From Allobranchiibius huperziae (GTDB taxonomy: Bacteria; Actinomycetota; Actinomycetes; Actinomycetales; Dermatophilaceae): a stretch of DNA of 64,000 nucleotides. The translations under genes were made by a program, and so were the position numbers. Below, piece after piece: positions 18,101 through 25,546 of this stretch. The stretch covers positions 636,929-700,928 of the forward strand of contig NZ_JACCFW010000001.1 of assembly GCF_013410455.1 (NCBI RefSeq), read 5' to 3'. Each line of letters begins with the position of its first letter. The stretch's first letter is position 1. The notes beneath the pieces were generated by a model that was given only the letters and a program-made list of their open reading frames with translations, did not search any database and was not told where the DNA came from.

Positions 18101-18936
18101 GCGCGGCGCTGCGCACCGCTGCGGGCGACGCTGCCTCGGCCGCGCTGCTCGATCGATGCGTCGTGACCACCGCGGACCGCGCGCTCGGGCTGGTGCGTGA
18201 CGCAGTCGTCGTGGCGGTGGGGTTCGGACGGGACACGCGCGGACGGGTGCCGCAGCGTCTCGGCGCGGTGAGCGAGGGGGGCGGCGAGCGGCTCGTCACC
18301 ACCGCGATGAGCCGGGCCCGTCGCCGCATCGTGGTGGTGTCGGGCGTGTCCGGGGAGGATCTGGATCCTTCGGCGCTGCGCTCCCGCGGCGCCCTGCTGC
18401 TGCGCGACTACCTGCTCTATGCCGCGTCCGGCGGGTCCGGGCGACGGATCACGCGCGGTGACGACGCTGCCGCTCCGTCCCCGTCCGGCACGCCGGGGCG
18501 CAGGCGACGTACGGCGTCGACCGGCAGCGTGCTCGACGCGCCGTCGGCGCCGCAGGGCTCCCCGGTCGATCTCTCGGTGACAGTCGTCGACCTGGCACGC
18601 CGTCTCGGCGCCGAGGGGCTGACGGTGCACACCGGGCACGGTCTCGGCGATCCGCGCATCGACCTGGTCGTGGAGGATCCCAAGCGCCGCGGAGACCTGC
18701 TGGTCGCGATCGAGACCGACGGAGCCGCGTACGCGTCGCAGCCCTACGCCCGCGACCGCGAGCGCATCCGGCCCGCGCAGCTGCGGGCCCGCGGCTGGAG
18801 CCACGAACGGGTGCTCACCCGTGACCTCTTCCGCGACCCCGCCAAGGAGGTCGCCCGGTTGGTGCGCGCGGTGAACGCGGCGTCGGCCCGGCGGAACGCG
18901 GTGCTCGGACTGTCGCCGCAACGGAGCGATGACTGA
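15178..18936 (+). CDS. DUF4011-SF1 helicase-Vsr-like nuclease fusion protein
   Basis: This 1252-residue protein begins with a DUF4011-like domain (about 30-220, 'LLWDAGTVTDQRIDLTTAHP', 'APVLLRT', 'VEVNPVL'). A superfamily-1 helicase core follows: Walker A GAAGTGKT at 291-298 and motif II 'VIVDDASAVW' near 825, in which the usual DEAS is DDAS. Motif III is 'VFGDPAGAAP' without the Gln, then 'HYRSFDERLFGFAAARVYD' and motif VI 'TTAMSRARRRIVVVS'. The region between motifs Ia and II is a long, coiled-coil-rich insertion. The C-terminal about 110 residues form a Vsr/MTES_1575-like nuclease domain ('RIDLVVEDP', 'AIETDGAAYAS', 'RDRERIRPAQLRARGW'). It probably acts on nucleic acids in the cytoplasm; the role is unknown, with repair or defence both possible. 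Confidence 0.8.
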   Translation: MTDVETGTDESARTALVSKAAKAWQEQLSAIGGPNSLLWDAGTVTDQRIDLTTAHPAGMARLLSSGTARFSELFREPAARERVLEQGRGVAHLAARLYDDFGLTSCHLAAGIASWSWAGADRTPHAPVLLRTCTLRPVADDLHLVVSDRVEVNPVLVATLTALGVDLNTRAVLDAVALGSNFDPRAAYDVMRAACAGLLDFRIEPRLTVGVFSRFKLPLMRDLPDQATTLAQGHVVPALAGDPQEMDEVGALPPEYSEHDPRDEWLALDLDSTQQEVVDAVIAGANLCVLGAAGTGKTHTVAALIASMAAQGRRALFVSHARASIDDVQQHLAGAGLTDVMLDLGRADRTPQQVLQHLRDVLHAASGSAERVPALDVDVAALRSRVQQHYALMHEPLDPWGVTLDEAQDQLTRLSRRTPPPRSRVRLTGDALTGIGGVRRRNDLQQQLAAVVAGGAWSTTGETDAWYGARLVGASQTERAQEIVERLSGGGLATHQAPWEELCTDLGLPAPTSLVAEEELLELLRQVHQTLEVFQTEIFDAPLDDMVTATTGRRERAGVEQRVGALERRRLERQARALLRPGAPPRDLHAVLVRARDQRQQWRAAAGPGARPATRTSVPELARRAEELRGELEWLGERLADTPDGGELLDMDYQALQERLELLAAQPARLQAAAASLPTLDRLRDVGLGDLLADLASRHVQAADAAQELEFVWWASIVNHVAASIPAYEEGTGDQVRGTAQAYAGADSRHLSLGAARLRATIAAQRAAAERDLPEQVGSLERHSGRVGELLRVAPELTTALAPCWAMSPLAVPTHLPAGLWFDAVIVDDASAVWTAHAVPAIARGAQLVVFGDPAGAAPAPFPTGPAARGGDVLLDRARELFPVCALGTHYRSFDERLFGFAAARVYDEEIVTFPAADRSGGLRLDVVGDVRYDDGTSPGEVEHVVQVLLDQVRARPQESIGVVSFDARHAERIRAALRTAAGDAASAALLDRCVVTTADRALGLVRDAVVVAVGFGRDTRGRVPQRLGAVSEGGGERLVTTAMSRARRRIVVVSGVSGEDLDPSALRSRGALLLRDYLLYAASGGSGRRITRGDDAAAPSPSGTPGRRRRTASTGSVLDAPSAPQGSPVDLSVTVVDLARRLGAEGLTVHTGHGLGDPRIDLVVEDPKRRGDLLVAIETDGAAYASQPYARDRERIRPAQLRARGWSHERVLTRDLFRDPAKEVARLVRAVNAASARRNAVLGLSPQRSDD

Positions 18937-19147
18937 GCGACGACGCCGCCCTCGGCGTGCCGTGCGGCCGCCGACCGCGGCCCCGCGTGAGCGACCCGCG
19001 GAGCCGGCCGACGACTTCGCGGTGTCCGCGGACGATCAGGACGAAGGCTGGGCCGGATCGGGCGAGGCGGCTCGCACGTCGTCCGGCGAACCCGACGACC
19101 GGGACGAGCGCTGGTGGCGCGAACAGCGCCCACCGCACTGGGAGTAG
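18929..19147 (+). CDS. Small conserved actinobacterial protein
   Basis: The 72-residue product has a basic, Arg/Pro-rich first third, an acidic middle ('DDFAVSADDQDEGW') and a conserved-looking C-terminus 'WWREQRPPHWE'. The tail is familiar from short actinobacterial proteins of unknown function. Its ATG overlaps the helicase stop by eight bases (ATGACTGA), which supports both reality of the gene and co-expression. It could be a partner or regulator of the helicase-nuclease; this is inference from coupling only. Confidence 0.7.
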   Translation: MTERRRRPRRAVRPPTAAPRERPAEPADDFAVSADDQDEGWAGSGEAARTSSGEPDDRDERWWREQRPPHWE

Positions 19148-19191
19148 CGCGTCGAGCTCTCGCTGCGGGCGCCGGGATCCCGGCGCGTGCT

Positions 19192-19839
19192 TCAGGCCGC
19201 GGGGTGCAGCACGACGGTCAGTTGGGTGTCGGCAGTCCGTGAGGTCACGGTCTCGGCAGCGATCCGCGCGGCGACCGACGTCGGGGCGCTGACCCAGATC
19301 TCACCCGATGATGTGCTGGGCGCGGTCGGGGCCTGAGTGACCAGGAGCACCGGGAGGTCCGCACCCACCGACCCTGTCGCCCCCAGCACGTCGATGCGGT
19401 CACCCGCGCGCAGCAGCCGGGTCAGCATCGGGTCGGCGACCGGCACGGACACCACGACGTCACCGGCGCGTACGCCGGGCCATCGACGACCGGTGCGCAC
19501 CCGGGAGGCGGTCACCGGCTCGCCTGCGGCGATCACACCGGTGGTGACCGATCCCTGGGCCGCCGAGCGAGGGAGTGCTCCCGCAAGGCCGGCTCCGGCG
19601 GGCCAGGCACGCTCGCGCAGATCGCCCGGCTCCACGACGTGGCCTGCCGGCAGCTCGTGCGCAGCGACGATGATCGAGCCCGATGCGGCGGCGGGTCCTT
19701 GCAGCGCACCCCACCCGAGCAGGCCGGCGACCAGCAGCAGGCCGGCGCTCGCGACGCGGCGACCACGGGCACGCCGCCACGCAGCAGCACGGCCGGGTCC
19801 GCGCCAGGCCGGTGGCAGCAGGGCGTGCACGCGGTTCAC
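19192..19839 (-). CDS. SAF-domain membrane protein (CpaB-like)
   Basis: The 215-residue protein has an Arg-rich N-terminus, a membrane helix at about 30-48 ('VASAGLLLVAGLLGWGAL'), and a SAF domain from about 52 ('IIVAAHELPAGHVVEPGDL', 'GVIAAGEPVTASRV', 'VVSVPVADPMLTRLLRAGDR'). This is the organisation of CpaB/RcpC proteins that help assemble Flp pili. No tad, flp or secretin gene is in the window, so its role in pili is doubtful. The GTG at 19839 overlaps the mtnP stop by four bases (GTGA), indicating translational coupling. Confidence 0.8.
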   Translation of the reverse strand: MNRVHALLPPAWRGPGRAAAWRRARGRRVASAGLLLVAGLLGWGALQGPAAASGSIIVAAHELPAGHVVEPGDLRERAWPAGAGLAGALPRSAAQGSVTTGVIAAGEPVTASRVRTGRRWPGVRAGDVVVSVPVADPMLTRLLRAGDRIDVLGATGSVGADLPVLLVTQAPTAPSTSSGEIWVSAPTSVAARIAAETVTSRTADTQLTVVLHPAA

Positions 19840-20675
19840 GGCAGGGTGAAGGGCAGCGACAGTCCGTCGAGCGCGCGGCGGCAGCCGCACGTGGCGTCTG
19901 CGTCGGAGACGGCCGCGGGCATCCGGGCGATGGTGTCCATCAGCAGCGACTTCAGCCCCTCGATGTTGCGCTCGAAGACGCGCAGCACCTCGGTGTGGCT
20001 GACGGCCTCGCCGGAGTCGACCCCGGCGTCGAGGTCGGTGACCAGGCACACGGAGGTGAAGCACATGGCCAGCTCCCGCGCGATCGCAGCCTCCGGCATG
20101 CCCGTCATACCGACCACGCTCCACCCCGCGGCCTGATGCCACAGGGACTCGGCCCGGGTGGAGAAGCGCGGGCCGTTGATGACGACCATCGTGCCGCCGT
20201 CGACCAGGTCGAGTCCTGGCGCGGCGGAGTCCGGCGAGCCCAGCACGGCCGAACGCCCGTGCGGGCAGTACGGATCCGCGAGGCTGACGTGCACCACGGT
20301 GCCCGGCTCGTCGTAGACGGTCTGGTCGCGGCCGTAGGTGCGGTCGACGACCTGGTCGGGGACGACGACGGTGCCGGGCCCCTGCTCGCGGATCAGCGAG
20401 CCGACCGCGCACGGCGCGAGCACCTGACGCACCCCGACCGACCGCAGCGCCCACAGATTGGCGCGGTAGTTGAGCCGGTGCGGCGGGTAACGGTGACCCT
20501 GCCCGTGCCGGGCGAGGAAGGCGACCCGCCGACCGCCGACGTCGCCGATCACGATGTCGTCGGTCGGGTCGCCGAACGGGGTGGTCACCTTGACGTGCTC
20601 GGTGTCCTCCAGGAAGGAGTAGAAGCCCGAGCCGCCGATGACGCCGAGGTCGGCAGGGGCTGCAGCTGTAGTCAT
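19836..20675 (-). CDS. mtnP: S-methyl-5'-thioadenosine phosphorylase
   Basis: The 279-residue enzyme splits methylthioadenosine with phosphate, in purine and methionine salvage. Visible family signatures are 'LGVIGGSGFYSFLED', 'RHGQGHRYPPHRLNYRANL', 'APCAVGSLI', 'VVPDQVVDRTYGR', 'INGPRFSTRAES' and 'GMTGMPEAAIARELAMCF'. Length is normal for the family. The ATG at 20675 lies six bases after a TAGCGT box on the minus strand, so translation is probably leaderless. It is followed directly by the coupled SAF-domain gene. Confidence 0.95.
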   Translation of the reverse strand: MTTAAAPADLGVIGGSGFYSFLEDTEHVKVTTPFGDPTDDIVIGDVGGRRVAFLARHGQGHRYPPHRLNYRANLWALRSVGVRQVLAPCAVGSLIREQGPGTVVVPDQVVDRTYGRDQTVYDEPGTVVHVSLADPYCPHGRSAVLGSPDSAAPGLDLVDGGTMVVINGPRFSTRAESLWHQAAGWSVVGMTGMPEAAIARELAMCFTSVCLVTDLDAGVDSGEAVSHTEVLRVFERNIEGLKSLLMDTIARMPAAVSDADATCGCRRALDGLSLPFTLP

Positions 20676-20681
20676 GGCCGC

Positions 20682-20687
20682 ACGCTA
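20682..20687 (-). promoter_or_regulatory. -10 box of leaderless mtnP promoter
   Basis: On the minus strand TAGCGT is followed by six bases and the mtnP ATG, with no ribosome site between. Confidence 0.55.
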
Positions 20688-20778
20688 TCCACCGTGCGCC
20701 GCCGCCCGACCGGTCGGGCGGCGCGGTGTGGGCAACCGGGCGCCCGCGGCGGGGGTGTGGAAAAGGGGCGCGAGCCGG

Positions 20779-21171
20779 TCAGGAGGCGGGCTTGGAGCCC
20801 GCGCTGCTGCCGGAACCGGAGGAGGACCCCGTGGAGCCGGTGGAGCCCGACGCGGGCTTCGACGAGTCGGAGGACCCTGAGGACGAGGAGGACGAGGACT
20901 CCTTGGACTTGGCAGTGGAGGCATCGGACGACGTGCTGCCCTCGGAGGAGCTGCTCGAGGCGCTCGCGGAGCTGGTCGACTTCTTCTTGTCGGCGTCGCG
21001 GCTGTCGTTGCGGTAGAAGCCCGAACCCTTGAAGACCACGCCGACCGAGCCCCACACCTTGCGCAGGTTTCCGCCGCAGTTGGGACAGATGCTCAGGGCG
21101 TCGTCGGTGAAGGCCTGCGAGATGTCGAACGCGTGACCGCAGTCCTTGCACGCGTATGAGTAGGTGGGCAC
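20779..21171 (-). CDS. FmdB-family zinc-ribbon protein with long Ser-rich tail
   Basis: The 130-residue protein starts 'VPTYSYACKDCGHAFDI', the standard FmdB N-terminus, so the GTG at 21171 is taken as the start. Two Cys pairs (CKDC and CPNC, about 8-11 and 29-32) form a zinc ribbon. The last about 65 residues are almost only Ser, Gly, Lys, Ala and Thr, a disordered tail. In M. tuberculosis the equivalent gene (Rv0991c) is also Ser-rich and next to the cyclo-ligase gene; here an antiporter gene has been inserted between them. Mycobacterial work links that protein to protein quality control; a similar role here is inferred. Confidence 0.82.
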   Translation of the reverse strand: MPTYSYACKDCGHAFDISQAFTDDALSICPNCGGNLRKVWGSVGVVFKGSGFYRNDSRDADKKKSTSSASASSSSSEGSTSSDASTAKSKESSSSSSSGSSDSSKPASGSTGSTGSSSGSGSSAGSKPAS

Positions 21172-21193
21172 GGGCGCCAAGTCTAGGAGAGCG

Positions 21194-22738
21194 CTACGGC
21201 GTGCCGGACCCGCGGGCCCGCCAGTCCGCGAGGCGGCCGCCCTGGCTCACCGCGCGTACCCGCCGGATGGTGGCGCCACGCGTGGCGGCCGTGGTGACCA
21301 GCAGGAGCTGGTCGCTGCGCCGTAGGACGGTACGGCGGTCGGGGACGAAGCTGGCGCCCTCGCGCACCACCATGGTCACGTTGGCGCCCGGTGGCAGGCG
21401 CAGTTCGTGCAGTTCCACGCCGTGCAGCCGGGAGAGCGGGCCCACGCGCACCTGCAGCATCTCCGCGTGCAGGTCCTCCAGCGGGGTGGACTCCACCTGC
21501 ATGTCCAGGGCCTGGGTGTCCTCGATCAGTCCGAGGCGCCGGGCGAGCGCCGGCAGGGTCGGGGCCTGCAGCAGGGTGAAGACCACGACGAGCACGAAGA
21601 CGAGGTCGAAGATCCACTCGGTGCGGGGCGTCCCGAGCGTGAGCGGGACGGTCGCGAGGACGACGGGGACCGCGCCGCGCAGGCCGGCCCAGGACAGGAA
21701 GACCTGCTCGCGCCACCGGAACCCGAACCACGACATGCTCGCCACGATCGAGGCGGGACGGGCGAGCAGCAGCAGGACCAGCCCGATCACCAGGGCCGGC
21801 ACCAGCTGAGCCTCGAGCCGGGAGGGGGAGGCCAGCAGTCCCAGCAGCACGAAGAGGCCGATCTGGGCCAGCCACCCCAGCGCCTGCCCGAACCCGAGCA
21901 CCGCCTGCCGGTGCGGCAGGTGCAGGTTCCCGAGCACCAGCGCCGTGAGGTAGCAGGCGATGAAGCCGCTGGTGTGCGCGAGCGTCGCGCCGGCGTAGGA
22001 GAGCACGCAGATGGCCACGATGCCGATGGAGAACAAGCCGGACGACCCGACGCCGGCGCGCCGGATGAGCCGGCCGAGACCCCAGCCGAGCAGCAGTCCG
22101 ATCACGGCCCCGCCGGCCAACTCGAAGACGGCCGTCAGCACCACGGTCCACCAGGCACCCCCCGACTGCCCGGGGGTCGCGGCCTCCGCGAGGGCGATCA
22201 CGATCAGGACGACGGGCGCGTCGTTGAAGCCGGACTCGGCCTCCAGGACACCGGTGAGGCGGTGCGGCAGCGGCACGTTGCGCAGCACGGAGAAGACGGC
22301 GGCGGCGTCGGTGGAGGACACGATCGCGCCGAGCAGGAAGCTGATCTGCCACGACAGGTCGAGCAGGAAGTGCGATGCGACTCCGACGACGGAGATCGAG
22401 ACCACCACGCCCAAGGTGGAGAGCAGGGCGGCCGGCGCCACGGAGGATTTGATGGTCGACCACCGGGTCGTGAGCCCGCCCTCGGTGAGGATCAGGACCA
22501 GCGCGGTGTAGCCGAGCACCTGCGTGAGCGTCGGGTCGTCGAAGCGGATACCGAAGCCGGCCTCCCCGATGGCCACGCCGATCGCCAGGTAGAGCAGCAG
22601 GGTCGGCAGCCCGGAGCGGTTCGCGAGGCGCACCGCCGCCACCGAGACGAGGAGCACCAGGGAGCCGACGAGCAGGGCGATGGCGAGTTGGTGCGGGCCG
22701 AAGGAGTCGATCGCCGTGGAGCCCCCCGACGTCGGCAT
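21194..22738 (-). CDS. CPA1-family K+(Na+)/H+ antiporter with C-terminal TrkA-C domain
   Basis: The 514-residue protein has about 12-13 membrane helices over the first 390 residues. 'LGAIVSSTDAAAVFSVLR' and 'LEAESGFNDAPVVLIV' carry the acidic residues expected for ion exchange in NhaP2/CvrA-type transporters. The C-terminal about 110 residues are soluble, with 'LPPGANVTMVVREGASFVP' and 'LRRSDQLLLVTTAATR', a TrkA-C-like nucleotide- or ligand-responsive domain. It should exchange K+ or Na+ for protons at the membrane. The ATG at 22738 is preceded by GGGAG at good spacing. It ends 22 bases before fmdB starts, so the two may share a transcript. Confidence 0.88.
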   Translation of the reverse strand: MPTSGGSTAIDSFGPHQLAIALLVGSLVLLVSVAAVRLANRSGLPTLLLYLAIGVAIGEAGFGIRFDDPTLTQVLGYTALVLILTEGGLTTRWSTIKSSVAPAALLSTLGVVVSISVVGVASHFLLDLSWQISFLLGAIVSSTDAAAVFSVLRNVPLPHRLTGVLEAESGFNDAPVVLIVIALAEAATPGQSGGAWWTVVLTAVFELAGGAVIGLLLGWGLGRLIRRAGVGSSGLFSIGIVAICVLSYAGATLAHTSGFIACYLTALVLGNLHLPHRQAVLGFGQALGWLAQIGLFVLLGLLASPSRLEAQLVPALVIGLVLLLLARPASIVASMSWFGFRWREQVFLSWAGLRGAVPVVLATVPLTLGTPRTEWIFDLVFVLVVVFTLLQAPTLPALARRLGLIEDTQALDMQVESTPLEDLHAEMLQVRVGPLSRLHGVELHELRLPPGANVTMVVREGASFVPDRRTVLRRSDQLLLVTTAATRGATIRRVRAVSQGGRLADWRARGSGTP

Positions 22739-22764
22739 GCGGGTCTCCCTTCAGCGGCGAGTCG

Positions 22765-23301
22765 TCATTCTGTCAGGTGTCGTACCCCTGCCCGGGGTGT
22801 GAGCACGGCGTCCACGGCCAGGTCGTGGGGCTCGCTGGGTACGACGTCCGCCAGCTCGTCGTCGTAGACCACGGCCAGCGCGAGTGACCCCGGCGAACGC
22901 CGATGCAGGGAGCGGTCGTAACTGCCCCCGCCCTGTCCGAGCCGCATGCCGCGGCGGTCGACCGCTAGGGCCGGGACGATCAACAGGGTCGCCTCGGCAA
23001 CGTACGACGGGTCGTGAGCGTTCCCGTCCTCCCATCCGAGATCGTTGTCCGGCAACAGGATCGGCACCATCACCCGCCATCCGGCCTGCTCCAGCAGCGT
23101 CCTCATGGCCCTGGTGGGCGGTTCGGTCGGCAGCGCGGAGTACGTCGCGGCGAGACCCGGCAGCCGGTCGCCCAGCAGGTCCCGCAGGTGCCCGGCGAGT
23201 GCCGCGTCGTCCTCGGAGCGCTCCTGAGCGGGGCGTGCGCGACGGCCGGCGCGGATCAGCGCCCGGGCCGCACGTTTGTCCTGGGGGAGTTCACGCCACA
23301 T
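22765..23301 (-). CDS. 5-formyltetrahydrofolate cyclo-ligase
   Basis: The 178-residue enzyme makes 5,10-methenyltetrahydrofolate from 5-formyltetrahydrofolate with ATP. The N-terminus has the basic 'DKRAARALIRAGRRAR', and the C-terminal half has the conserved 'RRGMRLGQGGGSYDRSL' glycine-rich motif and 'VVYDDELADVVPSEPHDLAV'. Length matches the family. A CAGACT box lies seven bases before the ATG, so a leaderless mRNA is possible. It is divergent from galU, as in mycobacteria (Rv0992c/Rv0993). Confidence 0.93.
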   Translation of the reverse strand: MWRELPQDKRAARALIRAGRRARPAQERSEDDAALAGHLRDLLGDRLPGLAATYSALPTEPPTRAMRTLLEQAGWRVMVPILLPDNDLGWEDGNAHDPSYVAEATLLIVPALAVDRRGMRLGQGGGSYDRSLHRRSPGSLALAVVYDDELADVVPSEPHDLAVDAVLTPRAGVRHLTE

Positions 23302-23376
23302 GGGGCCCAGTCTGCCGACCCGCCGGGCTGGACCGGGGCTCCGGGGAACGCGTCACCCGCCCCGAGGGCGAGCCGT

Positions 23377-23382
23377 TAGCCT
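23377..23382 (+). promoter_or_regulatory. -10 box of leaderless galU promoter
   Basis: TAGCCT lies six bases before the galU ATG. The base pattern matches those at 15166 and 41674. Confidence 0.6.
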
Positions 23383-23388
23383 TCGGGC

Positions 23389-24333
23389 ATGACGGCACCC
23401 CACAAGACCGACGTGCACAAGGCCGTGATCCCCGCGGCCGGCCTCGGCACCCGGTTCCTGCCTGCCACCAAGGCGATTCCCAAAGAGATGCTCCCGGTCG
23501 TGGACAAGCCGGCGATCCAGTACGTCGTCGAGGAGGCCATCCGCGCCGGATGCGACAACATCCTCACCATCACCGGTCGCAACAAGTCCGCCATGGAGAA
23601 CCACTTCGACCGGCACTGGGAGCTCGAGCAGGCGTTGGAGCGCAAGGGCGACGAACTGCGCCTGGACCGGGTGCGCAAGTCGGCCAACCTCGGCAATGTG
23701 CATTTCATCCGCCAGGGCGAGCCGCTCGGCCTCGGCCACGCGGTGCTCTGCGCGAGACCGCACGTGGGTGACGAACCGTTCGCCGTGCTGCTCGGCGACG
23801 ACCTCATCGACGAGACCGAGGACCTGCTGGAGCGGATGATCGCGGCGCGCGGCACGTACGGCGGTTCCGTCGTGGCGCTCATGGAGGTCCCCGAGGACCA
23901 GGTGCAGCTCTACGGCTGCGCTGACGTCGAGCCGATCGAGGGCGAGCGGGACCTGGTCCGCGTGAAGTCCCTGGTGGAGAAGCCCGAGCCGGGCGAAGCG
24001 CCGAGCAATCTGGCGATCATCGGTCGCTACGTGCTCGACCCGGCGATCTTCGACGCGTTGGAGAGGACCGAGCCGGGGCGCGGCGGTGAGATCCAGCTGA
24101 CCGATGCGATGCTGAAGCTGACCGACCCGGGCGTGCCCGGCGGCGGGGTGACCGGCGTGATCTTCCGCGGCAACCGCTATGACACCGGAGACCGGCTGGA
24201 CTATCTGAAGGCCGTGGTGCGGCTGGCCGCCCGCCACCGTGACTTCGGCGACACCTTCCGGGACTGGGTGCGCGAGTGGGCGGCGTCCGACGAGGCGGCG
24301 GGTAAGGCCGAGCACCGCCTCATGGAGCATTGA
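23389..24333 (+). CDS. galU: UTP-glucose-1-phosphate uridylyltransferase
   Basis: The 314-residue nucleotidyltransferase makes UDP-glucose for cell-envelope sugars. It has the nucleotide-binding 'AGLGTRFLPATKAIPKEM', 'DKPAIQYVVEEA', 'ILTITGRNKSAMENHFD', 'FIRQGEPLGLGHAVLCA', the metal/sugar segment 'FAVLLGDDLID' and 'GGEIQLTDAML'. Length is typical for bacterial GalU. It begins the plus-strand run galU-moeA-moaC-mogA-rimJ; moeA starts 21 bases after its stop, so the set may be one transcript. Confidence 0.95.
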   Translation: MTAPHKTDVHKAVIPAAGLGTRFLPATKAIPKEMLPVVDKPAIQYVVEEAIRAGCDNILTITGRNKSAMENHFDRHWELEQALERKGDELRLDRVRKSANLGNVHFIRQGEPLGLGHAVLCARPHVGDEPFAVLLGDDLIDETEDLLERMIAARGTYGGSVVALMEVPEDQVQLYGCADVEPIEGERDLVRVKSLVEKPEPGEAPSNLAIIGRYVLDPAIFDALERTEPGRGGEIQLTDAMLKLTDPGVPGGGVTGVIFRGNRYDTGDRLDYLKAVVRLAARHRDFGDTFRDWVREWAASDEAAGKAEHRLMEH

Positions 24334-24354
24334 GGCGACTTTCGGGTCGAGGCC

Positions 24355-25545
24355 ATGCGTAGCGTCGAGGATCACCGCCGGCACCTGCTCGATCAGGTCA
24401 GGTCGCTCGCGCCCCGCCGCATCCCGGTGCTCGCACCGGAGCTGCTGGGGTCGGTGCTGGCCGCCGATGTCGTCTCCGGTGCCGCCCTGCCCGGTTTCGA
24501 CAACTCCGCCATGGACGGATACGCCGTTCGCGCTGCCGATGTCGCCGACGCACCGGTGACCCTTCCGGTGGACGGCGACATCCCGGCCGGTGACACCCGG
24601 TCGTCGGTGCTGCAGCCGGGCACCGCCTGGCGGATCATGACCGGCGCGCCCGTGCCCGCCGGCGCGGACAGCGTGGTGCAGGTCGAACTGACCGACGGCG
24701 GCACCCATCAGGTGCGCGTCGAGCACGCCGTCGCGCCCGGCACCGCCGTACGCCGGCTCGGTGGCGACGTCCAGAAGGGCGACGTGGTGGCGTTGGCCGG
24801 CACCAGGATCGCGCCGTGGCACATCCCGGCCATCGTGTCCGCCGGGCACGCCGAGGTGGAGGTCATTCCCCGACCGCGCGTCGGGATCGTGACCACCGGC
24901 GACGAACTGCGCCCCGCTGGGAGCGATCTGGCATACGGGCAGGTCATCGACTGCAACGGCCCGATGCTGGCCTCGCTGGTGACCGCGCACGGCTTCGCGG
25001 TCGGTGCGGTCCGCGCGGTCGGCGACGGGGGACCCGAGACCCGCGCGGCCCTGACATCGCTCGCGGGGGAGGTCGACGCCATCGTGACCTCCGGCGGAGT
25101 GAGTGCGGGCGCGTTCGAGCCCCTGAAGCTGGCCTTCGCCGACGACTTCGAATTCACCCAGGTGGCGATGCAGCCGGGCAAGCCGCAGGGGTTCGGGATG
25201 CTGGGGGACGTGCCGGTGTTCTGCCTGCCCGGCAACCCGGTCAGCTCCCTCGTCTCGTTCGAGGTGTTCGTGGCGCCGGCGCTGCGCAGCATGGCCGGTC
25301 GGCCCGATGCCGCGCGCAGCGTCCGCGCGACGGTGCAGACCGGGTGGTCCTCCCCGCCCGGTCGCGCACAGTTCGCCCGGGTCGTCCTGGATCACGATCG
25401 GCGCATCGTGTCCTCCGGGGGCCAGGCATCGCACATCATGGGCGGGCTCGCGCACGCCAACGCTCTGGCGGTGGTGCCCGCAGAGGTCACCCAGGTGCAC
25501 GAGGGTGATGTGCTCGAGGTCATCCCGTTGATCGGCGGCGCCTGA
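24355..25545 (+). CDS. moeA: Molybdopterin molybdenumtransferase MoeA
   Basis: The 396-residue protein inserts molybdate into adenylylated molybdopterin. Family marks are 'LPGFDNSAMDGYAVRA', 'MTGAPVPAGADSVVQVE', 'VGIVTTGDEL', 'VTSGGVSAGAFEPLKLAF' and 'FCLPGNPVSSLVSFEVF', covering the four MoeA domains in order. moaC begins two bases after the stop (ATG at 25547), showing coupling. In mycobacteria moeA occupies the same place after galU. Confidence 0.94.
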   Translation: MRSVEDHRRHLLDQVRSLAPRRIPVLAPELLGSVLAADVVSGAALPGFDNSAMDGYAVRAADVADAPVTLPVDGDIPAGDTRSSVLQPGTAWRIMTGAPVPAGADSVVQVELTDGGTHQVRVEHAVAPGTAVRRLGGDVQKGDVVALAGTRIAPWHIPAIVSAGHAEVEVIPRPRVGIVTTGDELRPAGSDLAYGQVIDCNGPMLASLVTAHGFAVGAVRAVGDGGPETRAALTSLAGEVDAIVTSGGVSAGAFEPLKLAFADDFEFTQVAMQPGKPQGFGMLGDVPVFCLPGNPVSSLVSFEVFVAPALRSMAGRPDAARSVRATVQTGWSSPPGRAQFARVVLDHDRRIVSSGGQASHIMGGLAHANALAVVPAEVTQVHEGDVLEVIPLIGGA

Positions 25546-25546
25546 C

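Noticed and set aside
19840-20454. N-terminal extension of the SAF protein across mtnP
   Set aside because: The upstream part of that 420-codon frame is antisense-like Arg/Gly sequence lying within mtnP, while a GTGA overlap gives a normal start at 19839.
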